From an uncultured Acidimicrobiaceae bacterium (GTDB lineage: Bacteria; Actinomycetota; Acidimicrobiia; Acidimicrobiales; RAAP-2), in the NCBI GenBank assembly GCA_937894805.1, contig CALAYR010000071.1, positions 1 to 6,407 of the forward strand: 6,407 bases of DNA. Reading direction: 5' to 3'. Position numbers and translations under genes: made by a program. The notes under the pieces are model-generated. The model saw only the letters and a program-made list of their open reading frames with translations, ran no database searches and had not been told where the DNA came from. Below are positions 1 through 4,976 of the stretch, piece after piece (the first letter of the stretch is position 1; each line of letters opens with the position of its first letter).

Positions 1-1
1 T

Positions 2-448
2 GACTTCTCTCACGACCCGCGGGAACTGCCAACGATGCTTACCCTGGCACATGATTTTGAAGTCGTAATTGGTTCTCGCTACATCCCCGGGGGATCAATA
101 CCATCTTGGTCGACGAGCAGGCTGTTGCTCTCGAAGGGTGGGAACCGCTACGCATCGATGATGCTCGGACTCGGAGTCTCAGACTCAACGGCCGGTTACC
201 GGGTGTATCAAGCCAGTGCTCTGGAGAAGATTAATTACAGTCATGTGAAAGCCGATGGCTACGGCTTTCAAATCGAAATGACCTATCGCGCGCGACGTGG
301 CGGAGCGACGATAGTTGAGCATCCGATTTCGTTCACCGATCGAACCGAGGGCGAATCCAAGATGTCTCGTGCGATTGTCACGGAGGCACTTTGGATGGTG
401 ACGAAATGGGGCATTGCCCGTTTGGTCGGTGGACCGCGTCTTAATTAA
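2..448 (+). CDS. Polyprenol monophosphomannose synthase (family 2 glycosyltransferase), 5'-truncated
   Basis: Only the last 148 residues are present; the reading frame is open to the left edge, so the first Met in it (position 35) is internal. The fragment begins with DFSHDPRELP, matching the end of the metal-binding DxD segment (usually MDADFSHDP) of dolichol/polyprenol-phosphate mannose synthases. It continues with GSRYIPGG (fragment residues 24-31), DSTAGYR (61-67), GYGFQIEM (86-93) and the C-terminal DRTEGESKMS (113-122), all hallmarks of this family. The enzyme transfers mannose from GDP-mannose to polyprenyl phosphate on the inner face of the membrane, giving the donor for lipoglycan and protein mannosylation. 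No membrane segments follow the catalytic domain, so it is the single-domain form. It ends in TAA inside an 8-base overlap with the convergent menF. The family call is firm; the exact acceptor lipid is inferred. Confidence 0.9.
   Translation, partial: DFSHDPRELPTMLTLAHDFEVVIGSRYIPGGSIPSWSTSRLLLSKGGNRYASMMLGLGVSDSTAGYRVYQASALEKINYSHVKADGYGFQIEMTYRARRGGATIVEHPISFTDRTEGESKMSRAIVTEALWMVTKWGIARLVGGPRLN
441..448. other. Palindromic TTAATTAA overlap carrying the stop codons of two convergent genes
   Basis: The 8-base palindrome TTAATTAA holds the TAA stop of the glycosyltransferase (446-448, + strand) and the TAA stop of menF (441-443 read on the - strand). The two coding regions therefore overlap by 8 bases with no intergenic space. 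I found no convincing hairpin terminator next to it. Confidence 0.9.
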
Positions 449-1649
449 GCGTTCCCAGCCCAATGGCATGAAGTACTGAATCCATCTTGTACTTCGTCTC
501 TTCACGTTCAGCGATTGGGTCGGAATCAGCGACAATTCCTGCACCAGCCCACACTTCGAAGTGGGGGCCGCTGGTCAAAAGTCCGCGAATGGCAACCCAC
601 CACGCACCATCACCTTGTGCGTTAAACCAACCGACCGCACCGGCATATGGCCCCCGTCGGAATGGTTCGAGCTCGTTGATCAAAGCCTCCGCAGCTTCGC
701 GAGGGAGGCCACCGACCGCAGGAGTGGGATGCAGTTTTGCTAAAAAGTCCAAAACTGTCGCGTCCTTCTTGGCCTCACCCGTGATATCGGTACCTAGGTG
801 TGCAACCGATCGGAGGGGGACTATCGATGGTTCATCATCGGCGACCACCGAATCGCAGAGTTCTCTTAGATGGGCGACTATCTCGTCAACGACAATGCGG
901 TGTTCAACACGATTCTTTGGAGATCCTTGGAGCCACTTGGTGTAAGCGGTTGCGTCAGCCAAGCCTTCGATGCTGATCGTTCCGGCTAGTGGGTGACACT
1001 TCACAATCTTGTCGAACTTGGAGACTAGAAGTTCCGGGCTCGCTCCAGTGAACCGACCTCCGTCAGCGGTGGGTGTGGCGTAGATAGTGCAGGTCGGCTC
1101 GAGACTGTGAAGCCTGGTGGCAATGGCCGAAGTATTGATGTCGGCAGTCAGTTCGCCCTGGCAGCTGCGAGCCAGCACAACCTTTTGAAGCGCACCTTCC
1201 CGGAGTCTCTCCACTGCCTCCGCCACCGCGGCCGCGTAATGATCGGGAGAAGGTGAATATCGGAAACTGACCTGCTTGGGGAGGAGGGAAGGCCGTGCAA
1301 CTTCGTTAGATTCGCTCCACGATTCGTTTTCTGGGGAAAGGAACCAGGCGCCTGCACCCGAGGCAGAAATGACCTGGAATCTAGGAATCACCACCTGAAA
1401 GGAGCCATTGCGATCAAATGGCACGCTCGCAAAAGCCGTAAGCAGGGCCGCGTGGGATGAGTCAATCTCTTGAAACATCTCCAACGCCGTTGGTAGATCG
1501 GCTAGCGATGAGCATTGATGAATCGCAAGTGGCGAACCGAAACCGCACCGTAGGGATACAGAATCGCGCACGAGCCATCCATTTTGCGTTGCCTCTTCGA
1601 CTGCGCGACTGACAAAATCATCTGAAACGCGCGTGGCTACGAATCTCAT
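441..1649 (-). CDS. menF: Isochorismate synthase (menaquinone pathway)
   Basis: This 402-residue protein belongs to the chorismate-utilising enzyme family and probably converts chorismate to isochorismate, the first committed step of menaquinone synthesis. The general-base Lys lies in QKVVLAR (K156) and the general-acid Glu in GASPE (E206). Their spacing of 50 equals that of K147/E197 in EntC and K190/E240 in E. coli MenF. Other signatures are HPLAGTIS (219-226), where anthranilate synthase has PIAGS, then EHRIVVDEI (249-257), LHPTPAVGG (306-314), GPYAGAVGWF (343-352) and the Mg-binding tail AGAGIVADSDPIAEREET (368-385). The ATG overlaps the menG stop as ATGA, with no clear Shine-Dalgarno, so translation is probably coupled. 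Coupling to menG favours MenF over a siderophore EntC or a salicylate synthase. The N-terminal 120 residues are less conserved, as usual for the family. Confidence 0.93.
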   Translation of the reverse strand: MRFVATRVSDDFVSRAVEEATQNGWLVRDSVSLRCGFGSPLAIHQCSSLADLPTALEMFQEIDSSHAALLTAFASVPFDRNGSFQVVIPRFQVISASGAGAWFLSPENESWSESNEVARPSLLPKQVSFRYSPSPDHYAAAVAEAVERLREGALQKVVLARSCQGELTADINTSAIATRLHSLEPTCTIYATPTADGGRFTGASPELLVSKFDKIVKCHPLAGTISIEGLADATAYTKWLQGSPKNRVEHRIVVDEIVAHLRELCDSVVADDEPSIVPLRSVAHLGTDITGEAKKDATVLDFLAKLHPTPAVGGLPREAAEALINELEPFRRGPYAGAVGWFNAQGDGAWWVAIRGLLTSGPHFEVWAGAGIVADSDPIAEREETKYKMDSVLHAIGLGTLN

Positions 1650-2338
1650 AGTGCTTTCGTTGCTGTGAATTGCTGGGAGAGGCCGCCGAGAATGAGTCGA
1701 TGGTTAACGGTGGACATGCCCCCATCGCGCATCATCTGAATAATCTCGCTGGTGGCGGGAAGGTACGCCGTCGACTTGGGTAGGTATCCGTACGCCGCCC
1801 GGTCTGCCAGTAAACCTCCGATAATGGGAACGACACCTCTAAACCAGATAGTGAATCCAAGTTTCCAGAGGCCGCCCTTCGGTTCGGCGACTTCAAGAAA
1901 AACAATCCGCCCTCCGGGGCGAACGACACGGCCCATCTCACGAATCGATTCACCAAGGTCGGTGAAGTTGCGCAAGGCGTAGCCGCAAGTGAGGCCATCG
2001 AATGCTCCATCGATAAATGGAAGATGGGCGGCATCGGCTTGGGTGCGAGGTGCAAATTCGCCACCGGCGTCCATCATCCCAAAGCTGAGATCTGTGGCAT
2101 AGGGGACTAGCCCTGCCTTTTTGGCCTCGCGACAGAAGTCCCCAGTCCCCGCAGCGACGTCAAGAATCGTGCTGCCCGCAGGCAGTGCGGCGTCTCGGAG
2201 CGCCCGCTTACGCCATCGGCGATCGAGCCCAAAGGTGATTATGTGATTAACGAGTTCATACCGTGGTGCGATGGCGTCGAACATGCGGCGAACGGTTTTG
2301 GTCTTCGCTTCTCCCTCGGGAAGCTCGAAGCGGGCCAC
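1646..2338 (-). CDS. menG: Demethylmenaquinone methyltransferase (MenG/UbiE)
   Basis: This class I SAM-dependent methyltransferase probably methylates demethylmenaquinone to menaquinone, the final step of the pathway. From the start chosen here it has 230 residues, typical for UbiE/MenG. Visible motifs are the UbiE N-terminal signature MFDAIAPRYELVNHIITFGLD..WR (19-43), SAM motif I ILDVAAGTGD (58-67), acidic D83 in ATDLS, ADAAHLPF (101-108), ALRNFTD (from 121), RPGGRIVFLE, and YGYLPKSTAYLP near the C-terminus. The start is uncertain: GTG at 2338 lies 2 bases after the stop of the MaoC gene and gives the family length, whereas an in-frame GTG at 2377 would add 13 residues lying inside the MaoC gene. 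Neither has a clear Shine-Dalgarno, so coupling to the upstream gene is likely. The stop overlaps the menF start as ATGA. With no ubiquinone genes in view, the menaquinone role is the natural one. Confidence 0.93.
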   Translation of the reverse strand: MARFELPEGEAKTKTVRRMFDAIAPRYELVNHIITFGLDRRWRKRALRDAALPAGSTILDVAAGTGDFCREAKKAGLVPYATDLSFGMMDAGGEFAPRTQADAAHLPFIDGAFDGLTCGYALRNFTDLGESIREMGRVVRPGGRIVFLEVAEPKGGLWKLGFTIWFRGVVPIIGGLLADRAAYGYLPKSTAYLPATSEIIQMMRDGGMSTVNHRLILGGLSQQFTATKAL

Positions 2339-2340
2339 GA

Positions 2341-2796
2341 TTACTTGTAGTAGCGAAAGACAACTTGCGCTACGCACGAGGGCTTAGGCGCATCCTTAAC
2401 CTCAATCGTGACGTCGAGTGCAACTTGGATACCGCCAGCAATCTCTTCAACCTCGGCCACTGCGGCGCCCAGGCGAATCTCTGATCCCACGGGGACCGGA
2501 GCGGGAAATCGAACCTTGTTGGTTCCGTAGTTGACGCCCATGGTGACGCCATCAACCCGGACTACTTGGCCCATCAAAACAGGGATGAGCGACAGGGTGA
2601 GATAGCCGTGAGCGATGGGTCCTCCGAATGGGCTGGACTTGGCTCGTTCTGGATCGACGTGGATCCACTGGTGGTCACCGGTGGCATCAGCGAACTTGTT
2701 GACCTGTTCTTGGGTCACCGTGATGTAGTCGGAATAGCCCAAATGGGTCCCAACTAGTGCTTTGTAAGCGTCCATACTCTCAACGTGCGTAGCCAT
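2341..2796 (-). CDS. MaoC-family (R)-specific enoyl-CoA hydratase/dehydratase, Rv0130/HtdZ-like
   Basis: This 151-residue single hot-dog-fold protein has the hydratase-2 motif FADATGDHQWIHVDPERA (35-52). The presumed catalytic pair is D41 and H46, followed by GGPIAHGYLTLSL (58-70). The D/H spacing matches D40/H45 of mycobacterial Rv0130, which I recall as having the same length. The downstream block NYGTNKVRFPAPVPVGS (89-105) is also typical. The family reversibly hydrates trans-2-enoyl-CoA to (R)-3-hydroxyacyl-CoA. It is the first gene of an operon with menG and menF, preceded by a near-perfect Shine-Dalgarno. The men-gene linkage is noteworthy because menaquinone synthesis also needs a hot-dog thioesterase (DHNA-CoA hydrolase), but the intact Asp/His hydratase pair argues that this protein is a hydratase. 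The physiological substrate is unknown. Confidence 0.88.
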   Translation of the reverse strand: MATHVESMDAYKALVGTHLGYSDYITVTQEQVNKFADATGDHQWIHVDPERAKSSPFGGPIAHGYLTLSLIPVLMGQVVRVDGVTMGVNYGTNKVRFPAPVPVGSEIRLGAAVAEVEEIAGGIQVALDVTIEVKDAPKPSCVAQVVFRYYK

Positions 2797-2800
2797 AACT

Positions 2801-2808
2801 ACCTCCTT
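2801..2808 (-). promoter_or_regulatory. Strong Shine-Dalgarno of the MaoC gene
   Basis: Read on the - strand this is AAGGAGGT followed by AGTT and the ATG (2796-2794), a match to the anti-Shine-Dalgarno consensus with a slightly short 4-base spacing. It fixes the MaoC start and is the only strong ribosome binding site I see in the window. Confidence 0.85.
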
Positions 2809-2814
2809 CGTAGC

Positions 2815-2820
2815 ACTCTA
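2815..2820 (-). promoter_or_regulatory. Candidate -10 element (TAGAGT) for the MaoC-menG-menF operon
   Basis: On the - strand TAGAGT fits the TANNNT consensus of housekeeping sigma factors. It lies 6 bases upstream of AAGGAGGT, so the transcript would start right at the Shine-Dalgarno and have a leader of about 12 bases. No good -35 element is visible at 16-18 bases. The same hexamer stands in front of mshD. Prediction only. Confidence 0.4.
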
Positions 2821-2845
2821 CCGGTCTTGGAAAGAGTTGCTCGGG

Positions 2846-2851
2846 TAGCCT
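2846..2851 (+). promoter_or_regulatory. Candidate -10 element (TAGCCT), leaderless start of the VIT1-like gene
   Basis: TAGCCT fits TANNNT and is followed by 6 bases and then the ATG at 2858, so transcription would begin at the start codon. No clear Shine-Dalgarno lies at the proper distance from this ATG, which suits a leaderless mRNA. The -35 region is not recognisable. Prediction only. Confidence 0.45.
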
Positions 2852-2857
2852 CAATAT

Positions 2858-3553
2858 ATGGCCGAGACACACGAAGAGCAACATCGTCAACTATCAGATG
2901 GATGGGCGCGTGCATCGATTTTTGGCATGGCAGATGGTCTTGTGACGAACGTCTCACTGATGCTCGGAATCGCTGGATCTCATGCCGCCACCCACGATGC
3001 AATTCGTCTCGCCGGTATTGCGGGTCTCGTTGCCGGTGGATTCTCGATGGGGAGTGGCGAGTATCTGTCGGTCAGGGCACAAAAGGAGCTCTTCGAGCGG
3101 GAGATTGAGATTGAGCGTCGTAGTTTGGCTGAGTCACCCATAGAGGAGCGCTTGGAGCTGGTGCAACTATTCGAAAGTCGAGGGGTGGATCCTGATTTGG
3201 CCGGCAAGCTCGCCGATGAGTTGATGAAGGATCCCGAACTGGCTCTCATTACCCATACACGCGAGGAGCTTGGTATCGACCCTTCGTCCGTCGGTTCGCC
3301 TGGTCGCGCCGCTACTGGCTCACTCGTCGCCTTCGGTTTTGGGGCGCTAATTCCACTAGTTCCATGGTTGGTTACGTCAAGCGGCAGGCCAATTGGCATC
3401 TCAGTGGGACTTGGCGGTGCTTCGGCCCTGATGCTAGGTGGCGGAATTGGTCGTCTGACAGGTCGGGGTATGGTTCGTTCGGCAACCCGGTTCTTGTTGA
3501 TTTCGGGTTTTGCCGCCGGTGTTACGTACCTAGTTGGTCATTTCGTTGGCTAG
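2858..3553 (+). CDS. VIT1/CCC1-family iron/manganese transporter
   Basis: This 231-residue membrane protein has the layout of the vacuolar iron transporter family. A first membrane helix (about 20-40) contains FGMADGLVTNVSLMLG, where D26 sits at the conserved transport Asp. A second helix (about 48-68) ends in FSMGSGEYLS (E68). A cytoplasmic Glu-rich helical domain follows (about 72-145; E77, E80, E82, E84, E86, E92, E96, E97, with M123 and E127). Three C-terminal helices lie at roughly 151-172, 179-200 and 207-229. Family members export Fe2+ or Mn2+ from the cytosol by proton exchange, with the Glu-rich domain capturing metal. The metal specificity here is not deducible. The ATG follows a possible leaderless promoter, and the gene diverges from the MaoC operon across 61 bases. 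Its stop codon overlaps that of the convergent mshD. No ferritin-like domain is fused, unlike some bacterial relatives. Confidence 0.92.
   Translation: MAETHEEQHRQLSDGWARASIFGMADGLVTNVSLMLGIAGSHAATHDAIRLAGIAGLVAGGFSMGSGEYLSVRAQKELFEREIEIERRSLAESPIEERLELVQLFESRGVDPDLAGKLADELMKDPELALITHTREELGIDPSSVGSPGRAATGSLVAFGFGALIPLVPWLVTSSGRPIGISVGLGGASALMLGGGIGRLTGRGMVRSATRFLLISGFAAGVTYLVGHFVG
3550..3553. other. CTAG shared by two convergent stop codons
   Basis: The palindrome CTAG encodes TAG for the VIT1-like gene (3551-3553, + strand) and TAG for mshD (3552-3550, - strand). The two genes overlap by 4 bases, so neither transcript has an intergenic terminator and any termination must happen inside the opposing gene. 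Confidence 0.9.
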
Positions 3554-4386
3554 CGAGTGAATCGCAACACGCGGTCCATCCGGACTGTTTGAAATCCGTG
3601 TTGGGTGTACATCGCGATTGCCGGTTCGTTTGAGTCATCGACATACAACGAAGCACGATGGACGCCGCGTGAGTGAATTGAGTTAAGGCCGGCCCGTAAC
3701 GCGGCAGCACCGAGACCCTTTCCCTGATGATCGGGATGCACGGAAATGATGTAGATCTCTCCGGTGCGGACGGTATTGAACTCGTGAATCTTGGTCCAGC
3801 ATGAGGCCACAATTTCTTCACCCTCAAGCAGCAGTATGAAGCCAGAAGGGTCAAACCAGGGTTCGTTGACCCTTACTCGCAATGTTTCAAGGTCCCAGGT
3901 TCCCTGCTCTGGATGATTCGCAAACGCAGCATTGTTTTGTGCGAGCCATTTATCGGCGTCGCTCTCGGGGCGGAAGCTTCGAATTTCACCATTTAGTCCT
4001 GTGGTCACCTGGTGAACATCATCATTTTCCATATAGCGAAGGGCTCGCACTTGATTTTGTGCCTGTTGGAGATCATGGGTGTCGCGTAGCCACCAGTCGA
4101 ACGATGGATGCGTCCGCAAAATCAGCTCGCATAGAACATCGTCGTATCCACCACCCGCCATTTCAACACTGGGCTGGGCCGCGAAGTCGACGTTCGCAAA
4201 CCCAAGAAGGATGTCTCCCTGATACAACAGCCAGAAATGCCCAGGAAGGTTGTGCTGGACCAATCGACGGCGATTCTCGTCAATAGCCTCGCGTGCGAGC
4301 GAAATATCAAGACTATTTAGTAGTCCCAGAATGGCGAGGCGCTGCTCGGGGCTGAGCCTCTCGGTGTAACGCCATTCAGTACTCAC
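3550..4386 (-). CDS. mshD: Mycothiol synthase (MshD), double GNAT acetyltransferase
   Basis: MshD transfers an acetyl group from acetyl-CoA to Cys-GlcN-Ins, the last step in making mycothiol, the main low-molecular-weight thiol of actinobacteria. The C-terminal GNAT half carries the MshD signature: NNAAFANHPEQGTW (151-164), EPWFDPSGFILL (175-186), SCWTKIHEF (195-203), GEIYIISVHPDHQGKGLG (209-226, with the acetyl-CoA pyrophosphate loop at 221-226) and YVDDSNEPAIAMYTQHGF (248-265). The N-terminal half looks like a decayed GNAT domain; where the tuberculosis enzyme has a loop like RRRGIG, this protein reads THPSFDWWLRD (92-102). At 278 residues it is shorter than the roughly 315-residue mycobacterial enzyme. 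The start is GTG at 4386, 16 bases after the upstream small gene, with a TANNNT hexamer 6 bases before it. It is convergent with the transporter gene. Confidence 0.9.
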   Translation of the reverse strand: MSTEWRYTERLSPEQRLAILGLLNSLDISLAREAIDENRRRLVQHNLPGHFWLLYQGDILLGFANVDFAAQPSVEMAGGGYDDVLCELILRTHPSFDWWLRDTHDLQQAQNQVRALRYMENDDVHQVTTGLNGEIRSFRPESDADKWLAQNNAAFANHPEQGTWDLETLRVRVNEPWFDPSGFILLLEGEEIVASCWTKIHEFNTVRTGEIYIISVHPDHQGKGLGAAALRAGLNSIHSRGVHRASLYVDDSNEPAIAMYTQHGFQTVRMDRVLRFTR

Positions 4387-4392
4387 GACCGC

Positions 4393-4398
4393 ACTCTA
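4393..4398 (-). promoter_or_regulatory. Candidate -10 element (TAGAGT), leaderless start of mshD
   Basis: Read on the - strand TAGAGT is followed by GCGGTC and then the GTG start of mshD. The hexamer lies in the 16-base gap after the small upstream gene, so mshD could be transcribed on its own as a leaderless mRNA as well as by readthrough. The -35 is weak. Prediction only. Confidence 0.42.
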
Positions 4399-4402
4399 AG
4401 GG

Positions 4403-4627
4403 TTACGTGAGCCGGCTGCCCAGGCGCTCTAACCGTCGCACCAAAGTACCTACAGTGCGCTCAATGGCAACCAGTTCGACATACACGTCGCCAGTCAGGT
4501 CCTTGCCACCTTCCACCAGGGCCGAGATCCTTTGGCTCGTCTCTGTCATAGACGAAGTGAGGGTGTCGATTTCATGGTGCAGAGTCACGGCACTAGTTTG
4601 CTGTGCTTTTCGAGCAATCTGGTGCAT
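4403..4627 (-). CDS. Small predicted helical-hairpin (coiled-coil) protein of unknown function
   Basis: I do not recognise this 74-residue protein. It is polar, with no signal peptide, membrane segment or cysteine. Two heptad runs are visible: L16, I20, L23, M27, (T30), I34, L37, and V48, L52, I55, V59, L62, L66, L69, L73, both with strict 4-3 spacing. They are separated by a Gly-Gly (40-41) turn region, so a two-helix antiparallel hairpin is likely. The second helix is Arg-rich near its end. The gene precedes mshD by 16 bases on the same strand and is divergent from the GroES-like gene across 22 bases. I prefer it to the opposite-strand reading frame over the same bases, which is rich in Ser, Arg, Trp and Cys and has no protein-like pattern. 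I recall that other actinobacteria have a small helical protein (DUF3618) near a GroES-like gene, but this sequence does not clearly match it. Confidence 0.7.
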   Translation of the reverse strand: MHQIARKAQQTSAVTLHHEIDTLTSSMTETSQRISALVEGGKDLTGDVYVELVAIERTVGTLVRRLERLGSRLT

Positions 4628-4631
4628 AGGG

Positions 4632-4642
4632 CGCTAGTAGCG
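4632..4642. repeat. Short perfect inverted repeat CGCTA-G-TAGCG in a divergent promoter gap
   Basis: The arms of 5 bases are perfect around a single central G. The repeat occupies most of the 22-base gap between the small hairpin gene and the GroES-like gene. It overlaps the candidate -10 of the GroES-like gene (4638-4643) and a weaker TACTAG on the opposite strand, which is 6 bases from the small gene's ATG. It could be an operator, but it is short enough to arise by chance. Confidence 0.35.
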
Positions 4643-4643
4643 T
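4638..4643 (+). promoter_or_regulatory. Candidate -10 element (TAGCGT), leaderless start of the GroES-like gene and trpE
   Basis: TAGCGT fits TANNNT and is followed by 6 bases and the GTG at 4650, the same geometry as for the transporter and mshD. A -35 box is not evident and would lie within the opposing small gene. If correct, it would drive both the GroES-like gene and trpE. Prediction only. Confidence 0.42.
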
Positions 4644-4649
4644 TAGGGC

Positions 4650-4976
4650 GTGACAACCGAGACGACCGCCCTCAGCAAGGTTTCCGTGCTGTTTGACCGT
4701 GTCCTGGTGGCCGTAGACGATGACGGAGAGCGGCGTAGTCGTGCCGGGATTTTGATCCCAGCCACGGCGCAGGTTGCCAAACGGTTAGTTTGGGCCAAGG
4801 TCAAGGCAGTGGGCCCTCACGTTAGGAGTGTGCGCGTTGGTGATCGAGTGCTCTTTGGTTCAGAGGAGCGATATGAGGTCGACATTGAAGGCGAAGAGTT
4901 CATCTTGCTTCGCGAACGTGATCTCCACGTGGTGATGAAGGACGACCAAGCCCAAGAGACTGGGATGTACCTCTAA
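4650..4976 (+). CDS. GroES-family (Cpn10-like) protein, actinobacterial paralogue type
   Basis: This 108-residue protein shows the Cpn10 pattern in order: LFDRVLVAVD (14-23), a mobile-loop region GERRSRAGILIPATA (26-40) with the hydrophobic tripeptide GIL/ILI that contacts GroEL in canonical GroES, AKVKAVGP (49-56), VGDRVLFGSE (63-72), and GEEFILLRERDLHVV (81-95). It differs from the housekeeping GroES by a KRLVWA segment, the absence of the usual Gly-rich roof loop, and a tail ending TGMYL. A TG-Y-L tail is something I recall from a conserved second GroES-like family of actinobacteria whose function is not established. No groEL adjoins it. The start is GTG; a short alternative start is not ruled out. 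Its TAA stop overlaps the trpE ATG (TAATG), so the two are probably cotranscribed and coupled. Whether it works with a chaperonin is unknown. Confidence 0.85.
   Translation: MTTETTALSKVSVLFDRVLVAVDDDGERRSRAGILIPATAQVAKRLVWAKVKAVGPHVRSVRVGDRVLFGSEERYEVDIEGEEFILLRERDLHVVMKDDQAQETGMYL

Noticed and set aside
35..37. Met at 35 as the start of the glycosyltransferase
   Set aside because: The frame is open to the left edge and the residues before this Met (DFSHDPRELP) are a conserved catalytic-domain segment, so the gene is truncated by the window edge.
424..435. GGTC-GGTG-GACC hairpin near the convergent junction as a terminator
   Set aside because: The stem is only 4 base pairs with no T-run, and it lies within the glycosyltransferase coding sequence.
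487..945. Open frame on the + strand inside menF
   Set aside because: It lies wholly opposite a strongly recognised menF and its translation has no protein-like features.
2336..2377. GTG at 2377 as the menG start
   Set aside because: It would add 13 residues lacking family similarity and overlap the MaoC gene by 37 bases; GTG at 2338 gives normal family length and a 2-base gap. Not fully excluded.
2341..2796. MaoC protein as the missing DHNA-CoA thioesterase of menaquinone synthesis
   Set aside because: The hydratase-2 Asp/His motif (D41, H46) and the rest of the MaoC signature are intact, which points to a hydratase.
3576..3587. GTCC-ATCC-GGAC hairpin after the transporter stop as a terminator
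   Set aside because: The 4-base stem without a T-run is too weak and lies in mshD coding sequence.
3882..4286. Open frame on the + strand inside mshD
   Set aside because: Antisense to a recognised MshD; its translation resembles no family and is rich in His, Arg and Ser.
4407..4637. Open frame on the + strand opposite the small hairpin gene
   Set aside because: Its translation has no family pattern or heptads and is rich in Ser, Arg, Trp and Cys, and it would overlap the GroES-like promoter; it looks like the shadow of the - strand gene.
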